Part shown: piece by piece, positions 52,355 through 62,502 of the stretch
How the letters are laid out: the number at the start of each line of letters is the position of its first letter
How positions within the stretch are numbered: the first letter of the stretch is position 1
Assembly (NCBI GenBank): GCA_021732045.1
Contig: JAKFWK010000004.1
Location: forward strand, 1-64,000
Direction of reading: 5' to 3'
DNA length: 64,000 bases
Source of the DNA: Sulfurimonas sp.
Lineage (GTDB): Bacteria > Campylobacterota > Campylobacteria > Campylobacterales > Sulfurimonadaceae
Made by a program: the position numbers and the translations under genes
Notes under the pieces: model-generated
Told to the model about the DNA's origin: nothing
What the model saw: the letters and a program-made list of their open reading frames with translations, nothing else
Database searches by the model: none

Positions 52355-53996
52355 AAGCTACCAGTTCACCCTGTTTTAGTCTTAAAATCTTCCCACGATA
52401 CTTACGAATATGAAAAGCTTTCTCTTCAAATGAGATTGCTGAGTGACTATTTATCTTTTTTAACTCTCTTTCGTAGTACTTCACCAAAAAAGTAATTAAC
52501 TCATTCTTTAGTGCCTCTTCGTCTTCTAATGCCCTTATCTGCTCATCTACCAAAATAGCCATAAGACTTGGTTCATTATATTCACCTTGAAGTGCAAGTA
52601 AAAATTCAGATGAGTGAAATTGTAAAAGTGATGGATCCAAAACATCCAAAATCCAATCAATAAACTGCGGTTTTTCTAAAACAGTTTTAATTAGTGTTAG
52701 CTCCCACATATCTCTATAACGGCTATTTTGTGTTATTGGTTTGTTTTGGTTAGTGTTTGTTTGAACGCCCACTCGAATGAACGATTGGCTAACGCCTAGC
52801 CTTGATGCGAGATATGATTTATACTCCTCTGCTAAAAGTGGCGAGAGAGTTTTAAGATAACCAACTGCTTCGTGCATAGCACCCTCTTTTGCCTTTGGAT
52901 CTCTTAAATCATAAAGCGAGAGAGTCTCATCTATAACAAACTCTATAAACGGAAGAGGAGTCCTAAACATAGATGCTAGCTCCTCAACAGCGTTAGCATT
53001 TACCATATCCGCTGGGTCTTTACCACCTTTAAAAATCACAACTCCGCCACTAAACCCACTAACACTTAGAAGCCTTGATGCCTTTAGGGCTGCCGCTCGT
53101 CCCGCATTGTCACCATCATAAGCCATGATAATTTTTGGCTCTCCTTTTCTAAGAAGTGGCAGATGCTCTAGCGTTAAAGCCGTTCCTAGGGTTGCAACAG
53201 CATTAGTAAAACCTGCTTGATGAAGCATGACAACATCCAGATAACCCTCTGTTATGATTATCTCTTTTGTTTTATGGATACTCTGCTTGGCATGATGGTA
53301 GGCGTAAAGAAGGCGAGATTTGTTAAAAAATGGAGTCTCTGGAGAGTTTACATACTTTGCTTGATGCCCAGTTATGGTTCTTCCGCCAAAACCGACAATC
53401 ACTCCATTTGCAGAGTGGATCGGAAAAGTTATTCGCTCTATAAATCTTGCAAAATATCTTCCATTATCATATCCAATAACACCCATTTCTATGGCTTCGT
53501 TCATATTAAAAAGACCATTTTTTATGAAATCTATTGTCGCGTTTGTATCTGGTGCATAACCTATACCAAATTTCTCCAATGCGCTCTCATAAACTCCTCG
53601 CTCTTTTAAATATGCTAGTGCTGTTTGTTTTGTTGTTAGTTGGTTTTTGTACCAATCGTTGAGCTTTTGCATAAGTTTGGAAGCTGGTTTATTTTGTTTG
53701 TTCTCGGTATAACCGAGCGAAAAGTTGTTTGTTAGTGCTAGTTTTTCAAGTGCTTCAGGGTAGTTTAGCTTTTCATACTCCATCACAAATTTTACGCTAT
53801 CACCACCGGCACCACAACTAAAACAGTGGTATATTTGCTTGGATGGACTAACTACAAATGAGGGAGTTTTTTCACTATGAAATGGACAGTTTGCCTTATA
53901 ATTTACTCCAGCTTTTCTAAGCTCAATATAGGAACCAACAACATCAACAATATCAAGGCGTGCTCTTAGGGCTTCTATGGAGTCTTGGGTAATCAT
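52344..53996 (-). CDS. dnaG: DNA primase
   Basis: A 550-residue primase with an N-terminal CHC2 zinc finger (C37, H40, C58, C61). The Toprim core has IITEGYLDVVMLHQAG and the acidic MAYDGDNAGRAAA. A C-terminal helicase-interaction domain follows. It makes RNA primers for replication. It is not linked to rpoD or rpsU as in E. coli, though rpsU lies 435 bp away on the opposite strand. Confidence 0.96.
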   Translation of the reverse strand: MITQDSIEALRARLDIVDVVGSYIELRKAGVNYKANCPFHSEKTPSFVVSPSKQIYHCFSCGAGGDSVKFVMEYEKLNYPEALEKLALTNNFSLGYTENKQNKPASKLMQKLNDWYKNQLTTKQTALAYLKERGVYESALEKFGIGYAPDTNATIDFIKNGLFNMNEAIEMGVIGYDNGRYFARFIERITFPIHSANGVIVGFGGRTITGHQAKYVNSPETPFFNKSRLLYAYHHAKQSIHKTKEIIITEGYLDVVMLHQAGFTNAVATLGTALTLEHLPLLRKGEPKIIMAYDGDNAGRAAALKASRLLSVSGFSGGVVIFKGGKDPADMVNANAVEELASMFRTPLPFIEFVIDETLSLYDLRDPKAKEGAMHEAVGYLKTLSPLLAEEYKSYLASRLGVSQSFIRVGVQTNTNQNKPITQNSRYRDMWELTLIKTVLEKPQFIDWILDVLDPSLLQFHSSEFLLALQGEYNEPSLMAILVDEQIRALEDEEALKNELITFLVKYYERELKKINSHSAISFEEKAFHIRKYRGKILRLKQGELVAFKS

Positions 53997-54036
53997 AGTG
54001 GATTATACTAAATTGTTAGTTAAGGGGAGTTTTAGT

Positions 54037-54065
54037 TATAGCACAACGGGCAAAAGCCCGCTATA
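54037..54065 (-). terminator. Bulged hairpin downstream of the exported micropeptide
   Basis: CGGGC-AAAA-GCCCG (54047-54060) is extended by TATAG (54037-54041) and CTATA (54061-54065) with a 5-nt bulge on one arm. It lies 32 nt beyond the stop of the micropeptide gene. A T-run is lacking, so termination is uncertain. The remainder of 53997-54096 shows no gene. Confidence 0.35.
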
Positions 54066-54096
54066 AAGTTTTAGAAGGAGAAAGAAAACTTTATGA

Positions 54097-54228
54097 TTAA
54101 TATAAATCTGTGCTTGGGTGGTTAGGTTTACTAATTGGACTCTGAGCATCTCTTACATCGTAGTGAACAGTATTATCAGCTTGAAGAGCACCTATTGTTA
54201 ACATAGCCATTAAAATGATCTTTTTCAT
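54097..54228 (-). CDS. 43-residue exported peptide
   Basis: ATG 54228 to TAA 54097 encodes a 43-residue peptide with a complete signal sequence (MKKIILMAMLTIGALQA, cleavage before or after Asp18). The mature part is about 26 residues (starts DNTVHYDVRDA, rich in Ser, Pro, Asn and His). A good Shine-Dalgarno (AAAGGAAAC) precedes it. It has no cysteine. Function unknown; a secreted or periplasmic micropeptide is all that can be said. Confidence 0.6.
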   Translation of the reverse strand: MKKIILMAMLTIGALQADNTVHYDVRDAQSPISKPNHPSTDLY

Positions 54229-54430
54229 TTTGTTTCCTTTGGTAAGAACGCATTACGCTCTATATTTTTAAATCAGAGGAATTTTATCCGATTTAGAATA
54301 ATAATTATTGATATAAGTCAATTTTACACAATTTTTTTATGTTTATTATAAAAAAGAGCATAAATTAGTCAACTTAAGCTAGTTATGATATGATTTCGGC
54401 TTATTTATAAAAGAAAGTGGGTGATTTATT

Positions 54431-54643
54431 ATGCCTGGTATTATACTACGCAGTGATGACAATTTTGAAGCATCATACCGTCGTTTCAAAAAGCAGACTG
54501 ACCGTAACCTAACAGTTACTGAAGCTCGTGCTCGTCGTTATCACGAAACTGAAACAGACAAACGCAAAAAATTCAAAATTGCTTCTCGCAAAAAAATGCT
54601 TAAGCGTCTTTATATGATGAGACGCTATGAGTCTCGCCTCTAG
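54431..54643 (+). CDS. rpsU: 30S ribosomal protein S21
   Basis: A 70-residue, very basic protein matching bS21 along its length ([19 protein letters not shown], then [18 protein letters not shown]). It helps the 30S subunit in initiation. It is monocistronic with its own terminator. Confidence 0.97.
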   Translation: MPGIILRSDDNFEASYRRFKKQTDRNLTVTEARARRYHETETDKRKKFKIASRKKMLKRLYMMRRYESRL

Positions 54644-54650
54644 TAACAAA

Positions 54651-54681
54651 TGATATAGCCTTTTGGTTATATCATCTTTTC
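54651..54681 (+). terminator. Rho-independent terminator of rpsU
   Basis: A 10-bp stem (TGATATAGCC / GGTTATATCA, one G-U pair) with a TTTT loop is followed by TCTTTTCC, 7 nt after the rpsU stop. Confidence 0.8.
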
Positions 54682-54696
54682 CTTGCTTCTAATTAT

Positions 54697-55791
54697 TTAT
54701 CTACCGTACATTTCATTATGAAAACTAAATGCATATCTATCACTCATAGAAGCTATATAATCAGCTATTATCCTATGTTTTTCTCTACTACCCAACTGTT
54801 CATAGTAAAACTTCGGAAGCATCTTCTCTTCCTCTATTAGCCCTTTATATATCCCCTTAATAGACTGTTTACCAGCATACATCTTTATAACAATCTTTTT
54901 ATGCTGATAAAGTTTTATATATAGTATTTTCTTCAACTTTTTTATTTTTGTCTCTAACACATCATCAAAACCTATAGGGAGTTCACTTTTGCTGTCAATG
55001 CAAGCACTAAAAATCCTGCTGTTGTCAACTTTATCACTTGAATGCTCCAAAAGAGAGTAGATTAGATGATTTATGAGATGCGAGCTAAAGCGATAACGAA
55101 ACATCTCATCTTCATTTTCAGATATTTCCTCGTTTTTTACCTTCTCTAAAATCTCTTGAATCAACTCACTCTCTCGTAGATCATCAAAACTAATAAGCCC
55201 AGAATTTATGCCATCATCAATATCATGGCTCATGTAAGCAATCTCATCAGCACGGTCAACAACCATCGCCTCAATGGAGGGATGAGTCCCAAAATTAAAC
55301 TGCTCATCAATGATAGGCGGTAAAAAGCTTTTTTTGTATGGATATGAGTGTTTTAAAATCCCCTCAAGCGTTGCAAATGTAAGGTTTAATCCACTAAAGT
55401 TTTTGTATCTCTTCTCGATGGATGAGACAACTCTAAAACTCTGGAAATTATGCTCAAAGCCATTTGTATGCCCATCATGTTTTAGACACTCATCAAGCGC
55501 ATCTCCGCCAATATGACCAAAAGGTGTATGTCCTAGATCATGAGCCAGTGCGATAGCCTCCGCTAAAGATTCATTAAGTCCTAGATGCGAGGTAATGGAG
55601 CGTGCGATTTGAGAGACCTCTATAGAGTGAGTAAGACGAGTGCGGAAAAAATCACCCTCTTGATTTAAAAAAACCTGCGTCTTATACTCAAGTTTTCTAA
55701 AACTTCCAGAGTGAATAATCCTGTCTCTATCTCTTGCATAAGGATTTCTAAAATCTGCATCTATTTTATGAAATCTATCAGATGGATTCAT
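54697..55791 (-). CDS. dgt: dGTPase-like deoxynucleoside triphosphohydrolase
   Basis: A 364-residue HD-domain enzyme. The metal ligands are H55 (TRLTHS), H84-D85 (ALAHDLGHTPFGHIG) and an Asp in the HDIDDGI region. It cleaves dNTPs to nucleoside and triphosphate, controlling dNTP pools. It is shorter than E. coli Dgt and of the type found in most non-enteric bacteria. It follows phnA by 7 nt in a leftward unit. Confidence 0.9.
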   Translation of the reverse strand: MNPSDRFHKIDADFRNPYARDRDRIIHSGSFRKLEYKTQVFLNQEGDFFRTRLTHSIEVSQIARSITSHLGLNESLAEAIALAHDLGHTPFGHIGGDALDECLKHDGHTNGFEHNFQSFRVVSSIEKRYKNFSGLNLTFATLEGILKHSYPYKKSFLPPIIDEQFNFGTHPSIEAMVVDRADEIAYMSHDIDDGINSGLISFDDLRESELIQEILEKVKNEEISENEDEMFRYRFSSHLINHLIYSLLEHSSDKVDNSRIFSACIDSKSELPIGFDDVLETKIKKLKKILYIKLYQHKKIVIKMYAGKQSIKGIYKGLIEEEKMLPKFYYEQLGSREKHRIIADYIASMSDRYAFSFHNEMYGR

Positions 55792-55798
55792 ATTTTGC

Positions 55799-56344
55799 CT
55801 ATGCTTTTTTAAGAAATTCTGTTTTTAAGTAGATTTTTGTTCCATTTACGCGACCCTCTATATGACCATCAACATCTGATGGTATAGAGATATTTTTAAC
55901 GATTGTGCCTCTTTTTGCAGTAAAACCAGCGCCTTTTACTTCTAGGTCTTTGATAATAACAACGCTATCGCCAGCACTAAGTAAAACACCATTGGAATCT
56001 CTTACTGTTGCGCTAGATGAACTACTGTTCACCAAGGCGTCTGCCCAGATTTTCTCGCTATCTTCAAGGTAAATCATCTCTGATAAATCTTGGCGACCTA
56101 AAATGTTTAAAAGTCTATATGAAAGAACCTTAACAGCAGGGATTTCACTCCACATACTATCGTTTAGACAATTAAAATGGTTTTCATCCATACTGTCTAA
56201 ATTTTCAATTTGGCCTTTACATACACAGCAGACAAGAACGCCTTCTTCTGACGGTTCAACCTCAAAAACACTAAGTCCTTCACTAGAGCCACAAAGCTCA
56301 CAAATCCCACCACTTCTTGCCATTAACTCTTTTTCTGTATTCAT
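55799..56344 (-). CDS. phnA: PhnA/YjdM family zinc-ribbon protein
   Basis: A 181-residue protein with an N-terminal zinc ribbon (C15, C18, then C39/C40 and C42) and a C-terminal SH3-like PhnA domain (SNGVLLSAGDSVVIIKDLEVKG, then TVKNIS-type end). Despite the name, the family is not the phosphonoacetate hydrolase, and its cellular role is unknown. It lies between a lipoprotein gene and dgt on the same strand. Confidence 0.85.
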   Translation of the reverse strand: MNTEKELMARSGGICELCGSSEGLSVFEVEPSEEGVLVCCVCKGQIENLDSMDENHFNCLNDSMWSEIPAVKVLSYRLLNILGRQDLSEMIYLEDSEKIWADALVNSSSSSATVRDSNGVLLSAGDSVVIIKDLEVKGAGFTAKRGTIVKNISIPSDVDGHIEGRVNGTKIYLKTEFLKKA

Positions 56345-56353
56345 TTAAATCTC

Positions 56354-56575
56354 CTATTCATTCTCTTTTTTTACTTTTAAAAGCTCTTGATCACTAACTT
56401 TAGTTTTGTCTTTAACTTTATCAAACGCTTTTTGCGCCTCTGCTTCTTTATAGTTTCTGCACTCTTGAGGAATTGACTGCTGGTCTGTGAAATCTCTATC
56501 ACACATTCCAACATTAAACTCAAACTGCGAACATCCACTAAATAAAAAAATAGCTACCAAGAGATACTTTGACAT
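56354..56575 (-). CDS. Small lipoprotein
   Basis: A 73-residue protein with lipobox FSGC (Cys15). The mature part is charged and Lys-rich (EAEAQKAFDKVKDKTKVSDQ), with two cysteines early on (MCDRD and QECRN). The last segment is probably helical. Function unknown. It sits 6 nt after thyX and 9 nt before phnA. Confidence 0.65.
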   Translation of the reverse strand: MSKYLLVAIFLFSGCSQFEFNVGMCDRDFTDQQSIPQECRNYKEAEAQKAFDKVKDKTKVSDQELLKVKKENE

Positions 56576-56581
56576 ATTTGC

Positions 56582-57406
56582 CTACCTTTGTTTTATAATC
56601 AAATCTAAATATTTTTTTGGAGTAACTCTCATCATCTCTTCGGCTAACCATCTGATTTGAAAAAATGCAGCCCCATTGTATCTTAGTGTGAAGTAGTTCT
56701 TTAAGCTTCTAAGATTAAATGTTACGACCATATCAACTTTCCAATTATCGGTTACTATGTGCTTAAAGGCATCGCCGACATTCCGCTTTTTCTTACCAGA
56801 CTCAAGCGCTAAAAATAGCCCCTCTTCGTCGTTAATATACTCATCTAAAAATATCAAAGAACTTTTTGCAACTGCAATCTCATAGAAATCATCAATAATT
56901 TTTGATTGATAGGCAAGCTTATCGTAAATCGCACCTAGCTCTATCTTGTTATACTCCTCATCAGTGGTCACCAGCATATCAAACCCTAAGACTTTATTTA
57001 CAAAAAACTCTTTGTTACCAGTTGCTCCAGAAGCAACAAAAGCATTTATAAGTGAGCTCATAGTATAACGAGTACTTCGCACAGAGATGGCCTGTATGCG
57101 GTGTCTGGCGTGCTCTTGTAACACACCTCTTGAAGTTCCACGAATTAAAAAGCTAAGAGTTGCATGCTCCAAAATAGAGTGATGAAAATGTGTCCAAGCC
57201 AAATCCTCTAAAAGTGAGGATTCATCTATATTATTTATCTCATGGCACGCAGAATTATCTGGCATACTCTTTTGAATACACTTAATAGCCTCATTTTCGC
57301 TATTAGCAAACGAGTCGTAGCAGGTTCTAGCCGCGACCTCAGCCACACCAATACCACTTTGTTGCATTAAAATTACTTCGGGCTTAGAGTACTCGATACC
57401 ATACAT
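56582..57406 (-). CDS. thyX: Flavin-dependent thymidylate synthase
   Basis: A 274-residue ThyX with the RHRx7S motif (R101-H-R103 ... S111). It makes dTMP from dUMP using methylene-tetrahydrofolate and NADPH, replacing ThyA as in most Campylobacterota. FHHSILEHATLSFLIRG precedes the motif and FNLRSLKNYF follows. It heads a leftward run with the lipoprotein, phnA and dgt. Confidence 0.95.
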   Translation of the reverse strand: MYGIEYSKPEVILMQQSGIGVAEVAARTCYDSFANSENEAIKCIQKSMPDNSACHEINNIDESSLLEDLAWTHFHHSILEHATLSFLIRGTSRGVLQEHARHRIQAISVRSTRYTMSSLINAFVASGATGNKEFFVNKVLGFDMLVTTDEEYNKIELGAIYDKLAYQSKIIDDFYEIAVAKSSLIFLDEYINDEEGLFLALESGKKKRNVGDAFKHIVTDNWKVDMVVTFNLRSLKNYFTLRYNGAAFFQIRWLAEEMMRVTPKKYLDLIIKQR

Positions 57407-57626
57407 AATGGACTCCTAAAAATTCCAAGATTAGTCAATGTTATTTTACAATAGAAATCTTTTAAGCTACCTGCGGACTTCAAAACAAATTCATAAACTT
57501 TAATCAAAAAGTAAAAGGTGTACTCTTGCTTCTAAATGTAAATAAAAGAACCAAACCTTACTGATTTTTATAAAGGCAGAAGATAAATATTGCTATCCTA
57601 ACAATATAACAGTAAATGAAGGATGT

Positions 57627-59051
57627 GTGTTGCCCAATAAACTACAAATAATTAAACGCCAGAATAGTGCACTTCATGAACTTAACGAAATTGCAGCAAT
57701 ATCAGATATAAACCCCAAAGAGACTCTTAGAAAAGCTTTGGAAATTGGGAAGAAATATTTTGGCTTAGAGTTTGGAATTGTCAGTCATATCGTAGGGGAA
57801 GATTATACGGTAGATGTCCAATCATCACCCACAGAAACACTATTTGATGGACAGCTGTTTGTACTTGGTTCAACATATTGTAAAACCACCATAGAAATAG
57901 ATGATGTTTTAGCAATTACCGATGTTACAAAATCAAAATATGTTGGTCATCCATGCCATAGAGATTTTAATCTTGTATCTTATATCGGTGCACCCATTAG
58001 AGTAAATTCTAAGGTATACGGTACTATAAATTTTTCTTCAGCGCAAGCAAGGCACTTGGAATATGACAAAATAGATGACGAATTTATGAAACTTCTCTCT
58101 AGGTGGGCGGGATCATTTTTAGAAAGACAATTTGTTGTCAATGAGTTCTCCCTAGAAAAACAAAAATTTGAAATGATTTTTGAAAATAACGGATCGGGAA
58201 CACTGCTTATAGATAACAGTTGTCAAATTTTAATGGTCAATAAACGATTCTGTGAAATAATAGGTTTTTCAAAATCTGAACTTGTAGGACAAAATGCAAT
58301 AATCTACTACCTAGACGAGCTCTCCTACCAAACGGCAAGAGATAAAATTTCAAAGACTGACAAAAGTTCTTATATAAATATGGAACATCAGCTAAAAAGA
58401 AAAGATGGCAAACTAATTTGGTGTAAATTTATTGGTTCTCAAATAGAGTTGGCAAAAGATTCAACCACTATGATTTGGAGCATATTAGATATTACAATTC
58501 AGAAAGAGATGCAAGAAAAACTTGAAAAACAGGCAACAACGGACTTTCTGACAGAGCTTTACAATAGAAGATATTTTACAAGTCGTCTAGAAGAAGAGGT
58601 GTCTAAAATGAAACGGGATAAAACAACTAGGACTTCTTTGCTCATATTTGACTTAGATAAGTTCAAACATGTAAATGATACACTTGGGCATTTAACAGGT
58701 GATGTTGTACTAAAAGAGTTTGCTAACATTTTAAAAAAAGACCTGCGCAAAACAGATATTGTAGGAAGAATAGGCGGGGAAGAATTCGCCATGATTTTGC
58801 CAAATACAGATGCAAAACATGCGACAATTTTAGCAAATAGAATCAGAGAAGAAGTTTGCAACAAAACAATAAATATTGACAACAAAAATATAAATTTTAC
58901 CGTCAGCATAGGTCTTACAACCATAATGCACGATGATATTAACTCTGATACTGCTTTTGCACGAGCCGATACTGCACTCTATAAGGCAAAAGAAAATGGA
59001 CGCAATAGGGTTGAAGAGTATGACAAATCTTATAGCAGTCTACCCTTATAA
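57627..59051 (+). CDS. GAF-PAS-GGDEF diguanylate cyclase
   Basis: A 474-residue soluble sensor protein. A GAF-like domain covers about residues 20-175, a PAS domain about 180-300 (DNSCQILMVNKRFCEIIGFS), and a GGDEF domain 305-470. The active site GGEEF (383-387) is intact, and the inhibitory I-site RxxD (R374-D377) is in place, so cyclic-di-GMP synthesis with feedback control is expected. There is no transmembrane segment. The start is GTG 57627 or TTG 57630; the latter is better spaced from AAGGA. The 220 bp before it show no other gene. Confidence 0.9.
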   Translation: MLPNKLQIIKRQNSALHELNEIAAISDINPKETLRKALEIGKKYFGLEFGIVSHIVGEDYTVDVQSSPTETLFDGQLFVLGSTYCKTTIEIDDVLAITDVTKSKYVGHPCHRDFNLVSYIGAPIRVNSKVYGTINFSSAQARHLEYDKIDDEFMKLLSRWAGSFLERQFVVNEFSLEKQKFEMIFENNGSGTLLIDNSCQILMVNKRFCEIIGFSKSELVGQNAIIYYLDELSYQTARDKISKTDKSSYINMEHQLKRKDGKLIWCKFIGSQIELAKDSTTMIWSILDITIQKEMQEKLEKQATTDFLTELYNRRYFTSRLEEEVSKMKRDKTTRTSLLIFDLDKFKHVNDTLGHLTGDVVLKEFANILKKDLRKTDIVGRIGGEEFAMILPNTDAKHATILANRIREEVCNKTINIDNKNINFTVSIGLTTIMHDDINSDTAFARADTALYKAKENGRNRVEEYDKSYSSLPL

Positions 59052-59052
59052 T

Positions 59053-59700
59053 TTACTTCTGAACACCATCCAAAATAGGAACGAAGTCACACTCCTCTAG
59101 CTCCTCCCTTTGCAAAACGCCTCCAACTTTTTTAAAGCGGGTAATAACTTGTTTTAAACCTTTTTGCATCGGAGCCAGCAAAATGCCATTTTCACTTAGT
59201 TGGTCAAAGAGTTTTTGTGGTATTTTTTGCGCTGTTGCAGAGAAAATGATTCTATCATAGGGAGCGTACTGAACCCACCCATTTTGCCCATCGTCTGTTC
59301 TTGTATGGATATTATTTATGCCAAGCTGTCTAAACCTTGCTTTTGCCTCAAGCATCAAAGACTCAATCCTCTCAATAGTAAAGACACCACGAAACAGATG
59401 TGAGAGTACAGCGGCTTGATAACCACTTCCACAACCAATCTCCAAAACTCTATCCGCACCTTTTGATTCCAAATATTGTGTCATTTTGGCAACCGTCAAA
59501 GGAGAGCTTATCCACTGCGCCGAGCCCATTGGTAGGGCATCTAGTTTGTATGCATTGTGTCTAAAACCAGCAGGCACAAAAACCTCTCTATTTGTATTGG
59601 CAATCGCATCTTTTACTTCACTCTGCAGTTTAAATATTTTGCCGCACTCTTCTGCCAATTTTGCGGTTTTTGTGGCCGTTATCCTATCCAATGCCAACAT
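59053..59700 (-). CDS. pcm: Protein-L-isoaspartate O-methyltransferase
   Basis: A 215-residue SAM-dependent enzyme that starts repair of isoaspartyl residues. Motif I is VLEIGCGSGYQAAVL, and the family-specific PMGSAQWISSPLTVAKMT precedes it. YDRIIFSATAQKIP is the third conserved block. It overlaps the nitrilase-family gene by 17 bp and ends one base after the convergent GGDEF gene. Confidence 0.92.
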   Translation of the reverse strand: MLALDRITATKTAKLAEECGKIFKLQSEVKDAIANTNREVFVPAGFRHNAYKLDALPMGSAQWISSPLTVAKMTQYLESKGADRVLEIGCGSGYQAAVLSHLFRGVFTIERIESLMLEAKARFRQLGINNIHTRTDDGQNGWVQYAPYDRIIFSATAQKIPQKLFDQLSENGILLAPMQKGLKQVITRFKKVGGVLQREELEECDFVPILDGVQK

Positions 59701-60424
59701 CCATATATCGTCTCATGGCAATTATCTCTTTTTTATCATACGCTATTTCTAAAAATTCCATATCCTCGTTTCTCACACTCTCACCGCTTGGTTTTACGAT
59801 GCCACTCATCTTTGTACACTCTTCATTTAATGAATCACTTGCAATTACAAAACACTGATTCATAATGGCAAGAGCCGTTGTTAAGATTACATAATTTTGC
59901 GTTCTTAAAACTCCCCACCATGAGGGAACCGCTATCACATCACACCCTTCTAATTTTTGCCATAAATCTTTAAAGCGAAGCTCAAAACAGATAAGAACGC
60001 CTATCTTTATCCCATCAACTTCTATGATTTCAACACTCTCATGACTATCCTCGGACATATATTTATGCTCATTGCCAAAGCGAAATAGTTTTGCTTTTCC
60101 TCTCTCATAAACTATCTCACCATTGAAAAATATCTTAGCAAAGTTAAAAACCTCACCATCTTTTTTCTCAATTATAGTGAGGATGATTATTTTGTTGTAT
60201 GAAGCTTTTTTTATCTCTTTATTTGCAATATGTGCGAACTCCAAAACCTCTTCAAAATTATCATAATCATACCCAGTAAGACACACCTCGGGTGCTACAA
60301 TTATCGAGTTCTCTTGAGACTCGTTTATCAGACCTAAGAGAGTTTGTAGATTGGCATTATAATCTGAGGTTGTTTTAAAGAGGAGTGAGCATAACTTATG
60401 CTCACTATTTTTAGAAGTCATCAT
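59684..60424 (-). CDS. Nitrilase-superfamily amidohydrolase
   Basis: About 246 residues from ATG 60424 (a second ATG follows at 60421). The catalytic triad Glu ([11 protein letters not shown]), Lys ([11 protein letters not shown]) and Cys ([10 protein letters not shown]) is present. It probably hydrolyses an omega-amide or carbamoyl compound in the cytosol. The upstream in-frame ATG at 60508 would lie deep inside nrdB and is less likely. It overlaps nrdB at the start and pcm at the end. Confidence 0.82.
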   Translation of the reverse strand: MMTSKNSEHKLCSLLFKTTSDYNANLQTLLGLINESQENSIIVAPEVCLTGYDYDNFEEVLEFAHIANKEIKKASYNKIIILTIIEKKDGEVFNFAKIFFNGEIVYERGKAKLFRFGNEHKYMSEDSHESVEIIEVDGIKIGVLICFELRFKDLWQKLEGCDVIAVPSWWGVLRTQNYVILTTALAIMNQCFVIASDSLNEECTKMSGIVKPSGESVRNEDMEFLEIAYDKKEIIAMRRYMDVGIG

Positions 60425-61433
60425 CAAATGTAAGACTACCTTTTGAGTAGTTAGCAACTGTTCCCTCAAAGAAGTTAGTTTTTTGATCATTAAATTTAGA
60501 GAAATCATCCACCCACTTTATAGGGTTTGTGACATTATAAAGTTTTTCAAATCCAACGGATGAGAGCCTATCATCCGCCAAATAATGAATATATTGCTCT
60601 ATGATGGTGTCTGTTAGACCCAGAATCTGTCCTGCAGTTATATATTTACCCCAAGCAACCTCAAGCTCAACTGCCTCTTTAAACATCTCTATAACTTCTA
60701 CAATTAGTCTATCAGTAAAGAGATCGGCTCTCTCTTTTCTTAGAGTGTTGATAAGGTTTTGAAATAGCACCAAGTGAGTTACTTCATCTCTTTGGATAAA
60801 TCTAATCATCTGAGCAGAACCAAGCATCTTTCCACTTCTGGCAAGCGTGTAGATATATGCAAATCCACTATAAAAGTAAATTCCCTCTAGTATCTGATTT
60901 GCAAAACACGCTTTTACGAAATTGTGTTCTGTCGGGTTTTCTGAGAGCTCTTCATAAACTTTTGCGATTGAATCATTTTTTGTCTTTAACATCATGTCAC
61001 GACGCCAAAGATCATAAATCTCTGCTGAATTTGTTGAGATGCTATCTACCATAACGGCATAACTTTGGGAGTGAAGCGCCTCTTCAAATGATTGACGAAC
61101 TAAAATAAGGTTTATCTCTGGAGATGTAACATAAGGATTAATATTGTCAATTAGATTATTTGTTTGGAGCGAATCCATAAAGATAAGCTGTGAGAGAGCC
61201 TTGTCATAGGCAGTTTTTTCGGCTTCTGTAAGATTTTTATAGTCATTTACATCGCGAGTCATATCAACCTCTTTTGGGAACCAAGTGTTATTTAGCATCA
61301 TTTCCCAAAGATTGTAAGCCCACTGATATTTGATATTATTTAACTCAAAAATACCAGTTGGATCCCCACCAAATATTTTTCTATCATTAACACTCTCTTT
61401 AGAGTCGGGGTTGTATATTTTTTTTCTTTTCAT
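60411..61433 (-). CDS. nrdB: Ribonucleoside-diphosphate reductase beta subunit
   Basis: A 340-residue class I R2 protein. The di-iron ligands appear in [13 protein letters not shown], the ExxH motif [10 protein letters not shown] and [12 protein letters not shown]. The C-terminus ends FDDDF, the tail that docks into NrdA. It generates the radical for deoxynucleotide synthesis. nrdA is not in the window, so the subunits are encoded apart, as is frequent in this phylum. Confidence 0.95.
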   Translation of the reverse strand: MKRKKIYNPDSKESVNDRKIFGGDPTGIFELNNIKYQWAYNLWEMMLNNTWFPKEVDMTRDVNDYKNLTEAEKTAYDKALSQLIFMDSLQTNNLIDNINPYVTSPEINLILVRQSFEEALHSQSYAVMVDSISTNSAEIYDLWRRDMMLKTKNDSIAKVYEELSENPTEHNFVKACFANQILEGIYFYSGFAYIYTLARSGKMLGSAQMIRFIQRDEVTHLVLFQNLINTLRKERADLFTDRLIVEVIEMFKEAVELEVAWGKYITAGQILGLTDTIIEQYIHYLADDRLSSVGFEKLYNVTNPIKWVDDFSKFNDQKTNFFEGTVANYSKGSLTFDDDF

Positions 61434-61548
61434 GCAAATACCTCAAACATTTTAATCCGTAATTATACCGAGCTTTTTGAGCTCCTTTATAGTAACTTTA
61501 TAAAAATGTCTAGGCTAAAAAATCTATCATCTAAATAAAAAAATATTT

Positions 61549-61554
61549 TATAAT
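61549..61554 (+). promoter_or_regulatory. -10 box of the msrBA promoter
   Basis: TATAAT in an AT-rich stretch lies 23 bp before the ATG at 61578; AGGGG follows as a possible ribosome site. Confidence 0.5.
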
Positions 61555-61577
61555 TAAACAAAAAATAGGGGCAAAAT

Positions 61578-62441
61578 ATGGATTTAGTAAAATGGAACGC
61601 CAATATAGAAAAACTTACTCAAGATGAAAAGCATGTTCTTATAAACAAAGGCACTCAAAGAGCCTTTGTTGGCGAGTATACAGAAGAGAGCAGAGATGGA
61701 GTTTATAGATGCAAGCTCTGTAAAGCACCACTTTATACTTCAAAAGATAAATTTAGCTCACACTGTGGATGGCCTAGTTTTGATGACGCCATAAAAGGAG
61801 CAATTAAATCGATTCCTGATGTAGATGGCAGACGGACAGAGATAGTTTGTGCAAATTGTGGTGCTCATATGGGTCATATTTTTAGTGGGGAAGGTTACAC
61901 ACCAAAAAACGAGAGGCACTGCGTAAACTCTATTTCTCTGGAGTTTATAGTGAAAGCAAAACTCTCAAAAGCCTATTTTGCCGGAGGTTGTTTTTGGGGA
62001 GTTGAGTATTACCTAGAGAAACTCCCAGGCGTAAAAGAGGTAACAAGTGGTTTTATGGGTGGAGAGCTAAAAAATCCATCTTATGAAGATGTTATTTATA
62101 AAAAAACAGGGCACCTTGAAGCTGTCGAAGTTATTTATGACAATACTAAAATCTCATATAAAGAGTTAGCAAAAGCATTCTTTGAGATTCATGACCCAAC
62201 CCAAGCAAATGGACAAGGTCCAGATATTGGAGAGCAGTATCTAAGTGCTGTTTTTGTGTCATCGAAAGAAGAAAGAGAAATTATCTTGGAACTCATATCA
62301 CTTCTTAAGGCAAAAAAATATGCCGTAGTTACAAAGATACTGGATAAAAAAGAGTTTTTTGCGGCTGAAGATTATCATCAAAACTATTACAACAAAAAAG
62401 GTTCTAAGCCCTACTGTCATAGTTATACAAAAAGATTTTAA
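61578..62441 (+). CDS. msrBA: Fused methionine sulfoxide reductase MsrB-MsrA
   Basis: A 287-residue fusion with MsrB first. The MsrB zinc cysteines are C45, C48, C91 and C94, and its catalytic Cys115 is in RHCVNSISL. MsrA begins about residue 130 with catalytic Cys138 in GGCFWGVE, and GPDIGEQYLS and EDYHQNYY follow. Together they reduce both epimers of methionine sulfoxide. No signal peptide is seen, so the enzyme is cytosolic, unlike the secreted Neisseria fusion. Confidence 0.95.
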   Translation: MDLVKWNANIEKLTQDEKHVLINKGTQRAFVGEYTEESRDGVYRCKLCKAPLYTSKDKFSSHCGWPSFDDAIKGAIKSIPDVDGRRTEIVCANCGAHMGHIFSGEGYTPKNERHCVNSISLEFIVKAKLSKAYFAGGCFWGVEYYLEKLPGVKEVTSGFMGGELKNPSYEDVIYKKTGHLEAVEVIYDNTKISYKELAKAFFEIHDPTQANGQGPDIGEQYLSAVFVSSKEEREIILELISLLKAKKYAVVTKILDKKEFFAAEDYHQNYYNKKGSKPYCHSYTKRF

Positions 62442-62502
62442 AATAAGCTGGGAGATAGACAGTCAAAAGGAAATCCCTTTTGACTAGAGGATATTAAAGA
62501 AA

